Positions 1 through 9,052 of a stretch of 36,734 nucleotides of DNA are shown piece by piece; position 1 is the first letter of the stretch; each line of letters starts with the position of its first letter. The notes beneath the pieces were generated by a model. That model worked only from the letters and a program-made list of their open reading frames with translations, searched no databases and was not told where the DNA came from. Source of the stretch: Acidobacteriaceae bacterium. GTDB lineage: Bacteria; Acidobacteriota; Terriglobia; Terriglobales; Acidobacteriaceae. Location of the stretch: the NCBI GenBank assembly GCA_003169715.1, contig PNAR01000292.1, positions 2,415 to 39,148 on the forward strand. The letters are read 5' to 3'. Made by a program: the position numbers and the translations under genes.

Positions 1-942
1 CGGTTTGGTGTGCTGCAAAGATTCAGGTTGATGAAGAAAAGTGGCGATGATCATCCGCCGGTCGGCCTAAAGGCGCGCGATGAAGCCCCGTCCGCCGAAC
101 CGGACGTTCTGGTGATGACGGCGACTCCAATTCCTCGCACCCTCGCGCTGACTATATACGGCGATCTTGACGTGAGCGCGCTTGACGAAATGCCGCCGGG
201 ACGCACGCCGATTGTTACGCGGCGCGTGTCCGATGAGCGGTCCAGCGATGTGTGGGAATTCGTCCGCAAACAAGTCGCCGCAAAACATCAGGCCTACGTT
301 GTGTATCCCGTGATTGAGGAGAACGAAGAGAGCGAACTGAAGGCCGCGATCAAGATGTACAAAGAGTTGAGTAATAAGATTTTTCCAGAATTACGCGTTG
401 GGCTTTTACATGGGCGGTTGGATTCCGATTTAAAAGAGCAGGTCATGCGGCTATTTCAAAGCGGAGGCATTGATATCCTTGTCGCAACTACCGTGATTGA
501 AGTTGGCGTGGACGTGGCCAATGCAACGGTGATGGTGATCGAACATGCCGAGCGCTTCGGACTGGCACAACTGCATCAATTGCGAGGACGCATTGGTCGC
601 GGCGCCGCCAAGTCCTATTGCATTCTGATGACAGGAGGCAAAGTTTCCGAAGATGGAGAGCGCAGGCTGGACGCGCTGGTCCGTACCACCGATGGCTTTC
701 AACTCGCCGAACTCGATCTCGAACTTCGAGGGCCAGGAGAGTTTTTTGGCACGCGCCAGGCCGGGATGCCAAGCTTCCTCGTCGCAAGCTTAACCCGGGA
801 TCGTGACTTGCTGGAAGCTGCCAGGCGGGAAGCCGCCGCTGTGTTGGATGATTCAGCCATACCTTCTGATGAGATCACTCGCGCCCAACTCCACATGAGG
901 ACACGCTGGCAGAAGAGTTACGGACTGGTCGAAGTAGGATAG
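1..942 (+). CDS. recG: ATP-dependent DNA helicase RecG, C-terminal part (5' truncated by window edge)
   Basis: Frame open from base 1 (RFGVLQRF...), helicase motifs VLVMTATPIPRTLAL, GLLHGRLDSDLKEQVM, VATTVIEVGVDVANATVMVIEHAERFGLAQLHQLRGRIGRG; RecG-like C-terminus. Confidence 0.95.
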   Translation, partial: RFGVLQRFRLMKKSGDDHPPVGLKARDEAPSAEPDVLVMTATPIPRTLALTIYGDLDVSALDEMPPGRTPIVTRRVSDERSSDVWEFVRKQVAAKHQAYVVYPVIEENEESELKAAIKMYKELSNKIFPELRVGLLHGRLDSDLKEQVMRLFQSGGIDILVATTVIEVGVDVANATVMVIEHAERFGLAQLHQLRGRIGRGAAKSYCILMTGGKVSEDGERRLDALVRTTDGFQLAELDLELRGPGEFFGTRQAGMPSFLVASLTRDRDLLEAARREAAAVLDDSAIPSDEITRAQLHMRTRWQKSYGLVEVG

Positions 943-976
943 GTGCGTTTATCCGGTCGCCGATGGGATAATCAGT

Positions 977-2419
977 GTGAAAGTGGACTCCAAATCAGAT
1001 CTCTACCGCAAACTGCCGTCCGTGGACGAATTGATCCGCGAAGCCCCGTTGTCTCAATTGATTGCGCGTGAGGGGCCTGTGGTGGTTACCGCAGCGGCTC
1101 GAACCGTTCTGAGCCGTTTCCGCGACAGCATTGCCGGCGGAGAGTTCGACGAAGAGAGCATTGTGCACGCCCTTTCAGGTTTGGCGGCCAATGTGGTGGA
1201 GGAAGTTCGCCAGGCATCGAAATACTCTTTGCGTCTGGTAATTAATGCGACGGGCGTTATTCTGCATACCAACCTTGGAAGGTCTCCTCTTACTTCCGGC
1301 GCTTTGGAGCACATACGAAACACGGCGGGCGGTTATTCGAATCTGGAATTCGATATCGAATCAGGGGAGCGCGGCAAGCGAGATGTCCATGTAGATCGCC
1401 TGTTCCGTAAGATTTTAAACGCCCGCGTAGGGACAGCCGCTCCCGGCTGTCCAGGCGAGCAAAGCTCGCCAGAAGTCTCCACCATAGTCGTCAACAACAA
1501 CGCCGCTGCCGTGCTGCTTGCTTTGAATACCTTCGCTGAGGGCGCCGAAGTAATCGTCTCGCGCGGAGAACTGGTCGAAATCGGCGGATCATTTCGCATC
1601 CCTGACGTTATGGCAAAATCCCACGCCATTCTGCGTGAGGTAGGCACGACGAATCGCACCGCGCTCAGCGACTATGAATCTGCAATTAATTCGAACACGA
1701 AGCTGCTCCTGCGAGTTCACCGCTCGAATTTCGAAATCACCGGATTCACCCAGCGCCCTCAGCTCGAAGAGTTGGTTAACTTGGCTCGCCGCCGGAATAT
1801 ACCCCTGGTGGAAGATTTGGGCAGCGGGTCTCTTTTCGATCTGCATTCCATTGGCCTGCGCGATGAACCGGGCGTTTTGGACAGTATTCACGCCGGTGTT
1901 GATGTTGTTACCTACAGCGGGGATAAATTGCTCGGGGGCCCGCAGGCGGGACTTCTGAGCGGATCGCGAGATCTTATATCGAAGATGCGCGCGAATTCCC
2001 TGTTCCGCGCGTTGCGCGTAGACAAGCTGACATACGCGGCTCTGGAAGCGACGCTGCAAGCTTACGTAAAACAGGATTACGATTCGATTCCGGCGCTGCG
2101 TATGATGCGGCTATCGAAAGATGAAATCCGGGTTCGGGCAGAAAAAATAGCGGGTAAGGTTCGCTCGCCACAGATTAGCGTGGATCTCATAGATGGAGAC
2201 TCGGTGATCGGCGGAGGAGCGGCGCCGTCAGCGGTTCTGCCAACATGTCTGCTTGCTGTTGCTTCCTCGGATTTTAGTGCTGATGAGCTTGCAGCGCGCC
2301 TTCGCAAGTCCGATCCGCCGATAATTTCGCGAGTGCAAGAAGACCGGGTTGTGCTGGACTTGCGAACGGTTTTTCACGAGCAGGACGATTCCATTGCGAA
2401 TGCATTCATGAATCTCTGA
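977..2419 (+). CDS. selA: L-seryl-tRNA(Sec) selenium transferase
   Basis: Motifs LRLVINATGVILHTNLGRSPL, VVNNNAAAVLLALNTFAEGAEVIVSRGELVEIGGSFRIPDVM, GTTNRT, TYSGDKLLGGPQAG. Confidence 0.95.
   Translation: MKVDSKSDLYRKLPSVDELIREAPLSQLIAREGPVVVTAAARTVLSRFRDSIAGGEFDEESIVHALSGLAANVVEEVRQASKYSLRLVINATGVILHTNLGRSPLTSGALEHIRNTAGGYSNLEFDIESGERGKRDVHVDRLFRKILNARVGTAAPGCPGEQSSPEVSTIVVNNNAAAVLLALNTFAEGAEVIVSRGELVEIGGSFRIPDVMAKSHAILREVGTTNRTALSDYESAINSNTKLLLRVHRSNFEITGFTQRPQLEELVNLARRRNIPLVEDLGSGSLFDLHSIGLRDEPGVLDSIHAGVDVVTYSGDKLLGGPQAGLLSGSRDLISKMRANSLFRALRVDKLTYAALEATLQAYVKQDYDSIPALRMMRLSKDEIRVRAEKIAGKVRSPQISVDLIDGDSVIGGGAAPSAVLPTCLLAVASSDFSADELAARLRKSDPPIISRVQEDRVVLDLRTVFHEQDDSIANAFMNL
1427..1470 (+). 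repeat. 44-nt double-hairpin dispersed element, copy A (inside selA)
   Basis: GTAG GGACAGCCG-CTCC-CGGCTGTCC A GGCGAGC-AAA-GCTCGCC: two perfect stems (9 bp and 7 bp). Confidence 0.8.
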
Positions 2420-2590
2420 TATCCCGGAAAGCGCAACCAAGCTGCGCGAATGTGGCTCGTTGGAAGACTGGCGGTTTGAAAGGGCTCGACTTCGGCGAGC
2501 CGTGTGTAACGGCCACTGTTTTCGGCGCAGATGAAGCCGCGGTCTTTCAAAGCGGGATTCTTTTATGATCCCCGATCGCCTTGGAGTGCG

Positions 2591-3700
2591 ATGCCTTCTG
2601 ATAGGCTTTTGTGTTTGCATCTCTCCAAAACAATTTCGCTGGTCCCTCTGCTCACCCTGAGCATCCTCAGCAGTTGCGGGACTCCCGGAATCCCGCTGCC
2701 ACCGTCTCTGGATCTGCCTAAGCCGGTCACCGATCTGCACGCAAAGCGAAAGGGAGACAAAGTTTACTTGACCTGGACCGAGCCTGCCCGGACCACGGAT
2801 CGCCAGCCAATCCGGCACTTCGGAACAACCCGCATTTGCCGGAGTGGAGACCGTCCGCTTGAGACTTGCCCGGCGATTGCCGAAGTGCCGTCTATTTCAC
2901 CGAAGATTCCGTCCAGTAAGAACGCGGCGTCGCAAACGGAAACTTACACGGATATTCTCCCGGAGTCCGCACTGACGAGCCCGTTTGCAGACCTCACTTA
3001 TGCGGTTGAAGTTATGAATGGGCGTAGCCGAAGCGCTGGGCTCTCCAACAAAGTGCTCGTCCCGGCGGCACATACTCTTCCGCCTCCGTCCAATTTTGCC
3101 GCTGAGGTTACCGCAGATGGCGTCGTCTTGAGCTGGGTGCCAGTTGCTCGACGGGTTGAAATTCCAGGATTGTATTTTCTCTATCGTATCTACCGGCGTG
3201 AAGAAAATAGCAAAATGGAAATCACAATTGGCGAGTTGCCGTTAGACGCAACACCCACGCCCCGATTCGTGGATCACAACTTCGAGTGGGAAAAGAAATA
3301 TTCGTACCACGCGGACGTGATTACGGTGATTTCCGAAAAAGCGGGGAGCGAGGCCCGGGTTGAGGGGGATGACACGCCAGAAGTGGCGGTCTTTACACAC
3401 GATATTTTTCCTCCAGCGGTGCCCTCTGGATTGCAAGCCGTGTTCGCCGAAGAAAATGGACGTCTTTTCGTTGATTTGATATGGAATCCTGGTACGGAAG
3501 GTGATATGGCGGGTTACAACATTTTCCGGCATGAACGCGGCGGGGCGGCTGTCAAGATCAACCCAGATTTGGTGAAGCTGCCGGCTTTCCGGGATATGAA
3601 TGTGACCTCTGGAAAAAAATACTATTATTCCGTTTCCGCCGTGGACGTTCGGGGAAACGAAAGTGCCGGGTCCGAAGAAGCGAATGAGGGTGTGCCGTGA
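2591..3700 (+). CDS. Lipoprotein with fibronectin type III-like domains (ORF open from 2531)
   Basis: Lipobox-like signal LVPLLTLSILSSCGTPG when starting at Met 2591; FN3-like repeats (WVPVARRVEIPGLYFLYRIYRRE; DLIWNPGTEGDMAGYNIFRHE; YYYSVSAVDVRGNESAGSEE). Confidence 0.7.
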   Translation: MPSDRLLCLHLSKTISLVPLLTLSILSSCGTPGIPLPPSLDLPKPVTDLHAKRKGDKVYLTWTEPARTTDRQPIRHFGTTRICRSGDRPLETCPAIAEVPSISPKIPSSKNAASQTETYTDILPESALTSPFADLTYAVEVMNGRSRSAGLSNKVLVPAAHTLPPPSNFAAEVTADGVVLSWVPVARRVEIPGLYFLYRIYRREENSKMEITIGELPLDATPTPRFVDHNFEWEKKYSYHADVITVISEKAGSEARVEGDDTPEVAVFTHDIFPPAVPSGLQAVFAEENGRLFVDLIWNPGTEGDMAGYNIFRHERGGAAVKINPDLVKLPAFRDMNVTSGKKYYYSVSAVDVRGNESAGSEEANEGVP

Positions 3701-3749
3701 GGTGTTTTTCCCTCCGAGATATTCGAGTCTTTGTGTTTAGATATCGGCT

Positions 3750-4550
3750 ATGAAATATTGCTGCTTTGATCTGGCAGGGAAAGCTCACTGCGGCTTGGTT
3801 GAATCGGTAGCCGGACGCGACGAAATCACCCGAGTGCTGCTGACCGCGCCCGAAGACAGTAATGGCGACCTCGAAGACATACCTACGAGACGCATAGATC
3901 ACTTGCCGCTGGCTGAGGCCGTCTTGCTGGCGCCCGTGCGTCCATCGAAGATCGTTTGCGTGGGGCGCAATTACCGGGAACATGCCGCTGAACTGGGCCA
4001 CGAGGTTCCCACCGAGCCGCTGATTTTTCTCAAGCCACCTTCGTCTTTACTGCCGCCAGGCGGGAATATTGTTCGACCGAAAATGTCCCAGCGAGTGGAT
4101 TACGAGGGCGAGCTTGGCGTGGTGATCGGTAAGAAATGTCATCAGCTTGCGGGAGACGAAGACGTGGACCCATATATTCTCGGATACACGTGCGTGAATG
4201 ACATAACTGCGCGCGATCTGCAAAATAAAGACAGCCAGTGGACGCGTGCCAAAGGCTTCGATACTTTTTGTCCGGTAGGCCCTCTCGTGACCGACGAAAT
4301 TGATCCGTGGACTGGAGTGGGCGTTGAAACTCGGGTGAACGAAGAAGTCCGCCAGCAGGGTGATACGCGAGATTTCATCTTCGCGTTGGATATTGTAATT
4401 CGCTATATCTCACAAGTAATGACGCTCTTCCCCGGCGATTTGATTTCGACAGGAACGCCGAGCGGGGTGGGACCGGTCATGGCGGGAGATGTGGTGGAAG
4501 TGACGGTGGAAGGCATTGGGACGTTAAGAAATTTCGTGGCTGACGTTTAA
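3750..4550 (+). CDS. Fumarylacetoacetate hydrolase (FAH) family protein
   Basis: [92 protein letters not shown]. Confidence 0.93.
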   Translation: MKYCCFDLAGKAHCGLVESVAGRDEITRVLLTAPEDSNGDLEDIPTRRIDHLPLAEAVLLAPVRPSKIVCVGRNYREHAAELGHEVPTEPLIFLKPPSSLLPPGGNIVRPKMSQRVDYEGELGVVIGKKCHQLAGDEDVDPYILGYTCVNDITARDLQNKDSQWTRAKGFDTFCPVGPLVTDEIDPWTGVGVETRVNEEVRQQGDTRDFIFALDIVIRYISQVMTLFPGDLISTGTPSGVGPVMAGDVVEVTVEGIGTLRNFVADV

Positions 4551-4599
4551 CGTCGGGCAAACTTTGCAAACACACGACTCCAGGGCATGGCAGGCGTAG

Positions 4600-4656
4600 G
4601 GGTCCTTCGACTTGGTTCTTCTTCGCAAGCGAAGAAGAACAGGCGCTCAGGATGAC
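4600..4656. repeat. Intergenic hairpin repeat (GGTCCTTCGAC ... CGCTCAGGATGAC type) with an 11-bp perfect stem
   Basis: TTCTTCTTCGC (4616-4626)-AA-GCGAAGAAGAA (4629-4639), flanked by GGTCCTTCGAC and GCGCTCAGGATGACA. Confidence 0.6.
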
Positions 4657-4794
4657 AATCGTTATATTTGTCTATATTGCTTTAATTTTTTTATTGTGCT
4701 GAGCCGGAGTGGATGGACCCGCTTTTTTCCTTCCTCTGTAAGCACCTGCCCTTCGCAAAGAACGCGAAAGGACGGCCACCCCGTATTCCGCCAA

Positions 4795-5412
4795 TTATTT
4801 CTTAATCCGAACCTGCACTTGTGTTCCCTCCGAAAGCTGGGCATCCAGGAGTTCAATCTTCCCTCCGCGGACTACTCCATTGAATTCCCGCCTCGCAGCG
4901 GATGAAACTGCTGACGAACTCGCGGGCGAGGGCGCCACACGTGCCGTCCGTCCCATTCCTTTGTCCATGGCGGCATTTGCCAGGTCGTCGGCCTCTTGAT
5001 TGTGTCCTCTCAAGACGTGGCCGATTGAAAACCAATCCAGCTGCGCGATCAAATCTTTTGCCCGGCCATGAAGCTCCTGCAAGGTGGAGTTCTTCACTTT
5101 ATAAATGCCCTTGATTTGGCGGACGAGAAGTTCGGAATCGCTGATGACTTTGAGCGCTTTGTGGTTGTGGTCCGCGGCGTATTCAAGCGCTGCGATCAAC
5201 CCCTGATATTCGGCGACGTTGTTAGTTTGATGGCCGATATATTCGCTGAGTGCGGCGACCTTCTTTCCTGTCTCATCTTGAATGACAACTCCATATCCGG
5301 CCGGACCAGGATTGCCTCGTGCGCCTCCATCGCTATAAGCAACAAGATAACGTTCAGGGGCGTTGTCACGATTCGTGCCATGAAATGGAACCGTAGCGTT
5401 TCTCGGATTCAT
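4795..5412 (-). CDS. Ribonuclease HI family protein with a C-terminal extension
   Basis: YLVAYSDGGARGNPGPAGYGVVIQDETG, NNVAEYQGLIAALEYA, VISDSELLVRQIKGIYKVKN, HVLRGHNQEADDLANAAMD. Met at 5412 overlaps the upstream gene stop as ATGA. Confidence 0.88.
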   Translation of the reverse strand: MNPRNATVPFHGTNRDNAPERYLVAYSDGGARGNPGPAGYGVVIQDETGKKVAALSEYIGHQTNNVAEYQGLIAALEYAADHNHKALKVISDSELLVRQIKGIYKVKNSTLQELHGRAKDLIAQLDWFSIGHVLRGHNQEADDLANAAMDKGMGRTARVAPSPASSSAVSSAARREFNGVVRGGKIELLDAQLSEGTQVQVRIKK

Positions 5413-6167
5413 CTTCCCGCTGCCAGCCGCGTGGCAAGACGCATGGGCAAGTTTGCCGCCATGATTCGCTCCTGCGCGCTCTTCAAATTGTAAGGCGTGC
5501 GGCAAAAGGTAACGACGCGGGAATCGGTGTCGTAGAGTGCAAACGCCGCTCGCCAGTTGCCGTCGCGAGGCTGCCCGACCGACCCAGGATTAATGAGGTA
5601 TCGAACACCATCCTTTAAAGGAAACTCGCTGGTTTCAACCTGTCCCACGGTCTGATACTCCGGATACGAAAGGTCGCCCTTGTTTTCCGGGGTAACGGAA
5701 AAGCTGCCTTGAAGATGGGTGTGACCAAAAAAAGTCAGATTACTCGAAGAAACCATTAATGGCTCGATCGCGTCGTGCAGAGTTACCAGATATTCGTCTT
5801 CATCCATCGGTGATCCGTGGACGAACTGCACTTCCTCCAATCCCTCGATTTGGGCGGGACCGCTGGGCAAGGCACGAAGCCATTCCAGATTTTCCGGCGG
5901 AAGGTGCTCGCGAGTCCATAGCGCCGCGATTCCCGCCACAGGATTGAAATCTTTCAGATCAGTGATTCCGCAGACCGCTTTATCGTGATTTCCTCGGACG
6001 AAAAACTCGCCCAATCCCTGAACGCTTTTGATGACCTCGTTGGGGCTGGCGCCGTATCCCACAACATCGCCGAGGTTTGCGACCATATCGTGGGCGGGAG
6101 CCGCTGCGAGGCAGGCCTCCAATGCTTCCAGATTGCTGTGAATATCACTCAGGATAAGTATGCGCAA
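5409..6167 (-). CDS. Metallophosphoesterase (YfcE/MJ0936-like)
   Basis: MRILILSDIHSNLEALEACL, NLGDVVGYGASPNEVI, VRGNHDKAV, FFGHTHLQGSF, YLINPGSVGQPRDGN. Confidence 0.92.
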   Translation of the reverse strand: MRILILSDIHSNLEALEACLAAAPAHDMVANLGDVVGYGASPNEVIKSVQGLGEFFVRGNHDKAVCGITDLKDFNPVAGIAALWTREHLPPENLEWLRALPSGPAQIEGLEEVQFVHGSPMDEDEYLVTLHDAIEPLMVSSSNLTFFGHTHLQGSFSVTPENKGDLSYPEYQTVGQVETSEFPLKDGVRYLINPGSVGQPRDGNWRAAFALYDTDSRVVTFCRTPYNLKSAQERIMAANLPMRLATRLAAGR

Positions 6168-6363
6168 TGGTCTCCCGGCGAAATGGCGATTATAGACCCA
6201 TGCTCAGTTCCGCGTGGAGATCGAAAGAGTTTGGTCGTGGACATAGCTACCTCCATGCCGATTTTGCGGCTAAGTATCGGCAAACAATAACTTCAATATG
6301 CCGCACAGGACTTGGCCCGTTAGTGCCATTTACCTCAAATCGCCCACCCTGTATTGTCTTTTT

Positions 6364-6432
6364 GAGCAAACTTCGGGGGAGGGTTGCTCGACCTTAACGT
6401 CCCCAGACTCTAACCGGTCTGGGGCGTTTTTT
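6364..6432 (+). ncRNA. Candidate small RNA 3' end: upstream stem-loop plus Rho-independent terminator
   Basis: Stem GAGCAA...TTGCTC (about 6364-6390), then CCCCAGAC(6401-6408)-TCTAACCG-GTCTGGGG(6417-6424)-CGTTTTTTC. Both flanking genes are on the minus strand. Confidence 0.4.
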
Positions 6433-6503
6433 CTTGCAGCACAACTTAAGCCACGGTTGCGCCACATTCCAAATCGCAACCAATTCAACGGGGAGGGCGG
6501 AGC

Positions 6504-7283
6504 TCATCGGTCCGACCTCTTGGCTGGCGATAACGCCCGCAGAAGAGACTGAAAGTCCAATGGGGCCTCGCAGTCAACAGCAGTGCTCTTCACCGAGCGG
6601 GGATGAATGAACTGAAGATGTCCCGCATGAAGAGCGACCCGGGCAATCCGCCGCTCCGACGCTTCCTCGGGGTGGTATTTTCTGTCGCCAATGACCGGGT
6701 GGCCGATCGCTGAAAATTGCACTCGGATCTGATTCTGCAATCCTGTGACCAGGGTAATACGCACGAGTGACGCGGCGCGAAGTCGGCGTTCGACGCAATA
6801 CCGCAGTTCGGCACGGGCCGCATGGGCGTCCCGCTCGGTGGTCAACTTTTGAAACATTCCCTGTCGTCGGAAATAGTGAACGAGTGTGCCTTCTTTGGCG
6901 CCGGGATGTCCTCGAACCACTCCCAGATACTGCCTCACAGGAGTGTGGCTGAGAAATTGTTTAACGATTGCATCTCGATCGCGTTCGGTTTTTGCAAAGA
7001 GCATCACCCCAGAAGTAAAACGATCAATGCGATGTACGACGAAGGCTCGTTGTCGCCGCGATTTCAATTCTGCGGAAAGCAGAGACCATGCGGATGGCGC
7101 CGTGGAGCCTTCCACGGGCACAGCATGGAGTCCGGCAGGTTTATTGACGGCCACGACCGCATCGTCTTCATAAAGGATAGCGAGTTCTTTTGCGAAACGA
7201 GGACTCCGCCGGTTCTTTCCCGAACCCTGCTTTCCTAAGCCCTGCTTCCCTGAGCGATGACTGCCTTTGCGTGGAAGTTTCAT
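6504..7283 (-). CDS. RluA family RNA pseudouridine synthase
   Basis: LYEDDAVVAVNKPAGLHAVPVEG, FVVHRIDRFTSGVMLFAKTERDRDAIVKQF, LVRITLVTGLQNQIRVQFSAIGHPVIGDRKY. Confidence 0.9.
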   Translation of the reverse strand: MKLPRKGSHRSGKQGLGKQGSGKNRRSPRFAKELAILYEDDAVVAVNKPAGLHAVPVEGSTAPSAWSLLSAELKSRRQRAFVVHRIDRFTSGVMLFAKTERDRDAIVKQFLSHTPVRQYLGVVRGHPGAKEGTLVHYFRRQGMFQKLTTERDAHAARAELRYCVERRLRAASLVRITLVTGLQNQIRVQFSAIGHPVIGDRKYHPEEASERRIARVALHAGHLQFIHPRSVKSTAVDCEAPLDFQSLLRALSPAKRSDR

Positions 7284-7306
7284 GGCTACAAGAAGTTTTG
7301 AGCGAA

Positions 7307-7930
7307 TCAGTAACGCGCAAAGCGCGATTCGCCGCGTCCTTCCGGCTTCGAAAGTGTCAGGACATCGCCCTTCACCTGAAATTTGCTATCCGTGGGTTTG
7401 GCGCCAGGCATTGCAATATGGAGCGTCGAATTAGTAATTGCGTAAAGCCCGTGCTGAGTCAGAAAGGCAATCAGCAACAGACTCTTCCCAGCCGGGTAAA
7501 AGAACCACCGCATCTCCATCTTGCGGCCATCCGTCTGGCGCGTTCCAACCCACTCACCGATGATTGTATCGGCGGCATCGCTGCGCTGCCCGATACGTGT
7601 AAGTTCGAATCCCGAAGCATCGCCCGACGCGAAATGCACTTTGTTGTCACCCAGCCACTTGATCGTCTCCTTCTGCTCAGGGCCGCCAACGGTGTCAGAC
7701 GGAACTATGAGCTGATCATTCTCGATGCGCCAGGGCATTTCGACAACCGCACCGGGACTGAAATCAACCGCCCCATTGGCGTGAAACTCATACATTGCGC
7801 CAATCCCGCCCTTAGAAGGTTCGAGCGACCGCCAACGTCCGATGATCTGAGCTGAGCAGACGCCGTCAGCAAATGCGCAAAGAATCAAAGGAAGTAGAAC
7901 GGCGTACCGGATTAGAACAGGACGCATCAT
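7307..7930 (-). CDS. Secreted protein of unknown function
   Basis: Start at Met 7930/7927 gives signal peptide MRPVLIRYAVLLPLILCAFADGVCSAQ; ORF then open to 7307. Confidence 0.6.
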   Translation of the reverse strand: MMRPVLIRYAVLLPLILCAFADGVCSAQIIGRWRSLEPSKGGIGAMYEFHANGAVDFSPGAVVEMPWRIENDQLIVPSDTVGGPEQKETIKWLGDNKVHFASGDASGFELTRIGQRSDAADTIIGEWVGTRQTDGRKMEMRWFFYPAGKSLLLIAFLTQHGLYAITNSTLHIAMPGAKPTDSKFQVKGDVLTLSKPEGRGESRFARY

Positions 7931-8142
7931 GGCATCGGTACGGCACTGACGATCAATGCCGCGAATATTCGAGATACCGCGCTTCAGTAATTGCCTCTGA
8001 AAATCTCGAATACAAACAATTAACAGCCGCACAGATACTTCCTCAAAACTTTAATGCAGATGATGCTGGTAAATCGGGTATTCTTCTCCGTGCTGCTTCC
8101 GCTCTCTCGTGACTTAGGTTACGTGCAGCAAACCTATTTATA

Positions 8143-8415
8143 TTGCATCCTATTACTGTGAAGACCTCACCGCGCAAACCGGCGCAAGGCACAAGGAGCC
8201 GAGACTTGCGATTCAGCATACAAACAGAACGCGAGACGGATGGCCGCTGGATAGCCGAAATTCCTGAAATTCCTGGCGCAATGGCGTATGGCGCTACGCG
8301 ACAGGAAGCAGCCGTCAAAGCGTACGCAATTGCGCTTCGGGCCGTCGCTGATGACGTGGAACAATCCAAAGACGAGCCGCCGAAGACGATCAATTTGGTT
8401 CGTGCCATCGCGTGA
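8143..8415 (+). CDS. hicB: HicB family antitoxin (alternative GTG start at 8158)
   Basis: LRFSIQTERETDGRWIAEIPEIPGAMAYGATRQEAAVKAYAIALRAVAD: HicB-like partial RNase H fold motif. Confidence 0.75.
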   Translation: MHPITVKTSPRKPAQGTRSRDLRFSIQTERETDGRWIAEIPEIPGAMAYGATRQEAAVKAYAIALRAVADDVEQSKDEPPKTINLVRAIA

Positions 8416-8624
8416 GCAGGTGGCCCAGCACCAGGGCCAGCGTCGTTTGCAAGGCACTTCTCCGAATAGGATGGTGCGTACTGTCTCAACGCGGTTCGCA
8501 CAAAAAACTTCGCCGTCTCGGATATCCTGATTACACTTGGGCCTTTCATGATGGAGACGAAATCGGACCCAGAATGTTGGCTAGAATCGCTAAGCATACT
8601 GGCCTGACTCCGGACGATCTCTGA
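8412..8624 (+). CDS. hicA: HicA family toxin (YcfA-like)
   Basis: GTG start overlaps the hicB stop (GTGA). VVCKALLRIGWCVLSQRGSHKKLRRLG...TGLTPDDL matches the HicA GSH...AGLT layout. Confidence 0.72.
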   Translation: MSRWPSTRASVVCKALLRIGWCVLSQRGSHKKLRRLGYPDYTWAFHDGDEIGPRMLARIAKHTGLTPDDL

Positions 8625-8776
8625 AAACCTGCCCGCCTTCCCACAACGCCATAACGACCCTCAGCGTCTCGAGTGATCCACGAATGTATCGTGAGACCAT
8701 ACACTCGACAGGTACGCTCCGCTTTCCCTTGAGTCAAGCACACAATCTTGGAAATGAGGAAAAATGATCTGAGTCA

Positions 8777-8998
8777 TTAGCTGTCCTTGCGGTACAGGAG
8801 ATTGCGCATCGCTTGCCTCCGAGCCTCGTTCGCTTCCCGCACTGTTTGGCGCTCATCGGCGTCCATGCGCCGTCCGGTTTCGGGGACGGTTGCTTCGGGC
8901 GTGCTGCACTCAGGGCAGCGGTTGGCGAAACCGGGCTTATCGGGCTTCAGCTCGAACTCTTCCGCGCAGATAGCGCAGATTATAATGGGGAAAGCCAT
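8777..8998 (-). CDS. Small zinc-ribbon-like protein
   Basis: MAFPIIICAICAEEFELKPDKPGFANRCPECSTPE: CxxC...CxxC pairs. Confidence 0.55.
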   Translation of the reverse strand: MAFPIIICAICAEEFELKPDKPGFANRCPECSTPEATVPETGRRMDADERQTVREANEARRQAMRNLLYRKDS

Positions 8999-9052
8999 TT
9001 GCACTTCATGATACGACGGTCATTATGCGCTAAGGAAGTCTGCTCGAATTCC

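Noticed and set aside
1589-2059. 156-aa minus-strand ORF inside selA
   Set aside because: Antisense shadow ORF with no recognisable features.
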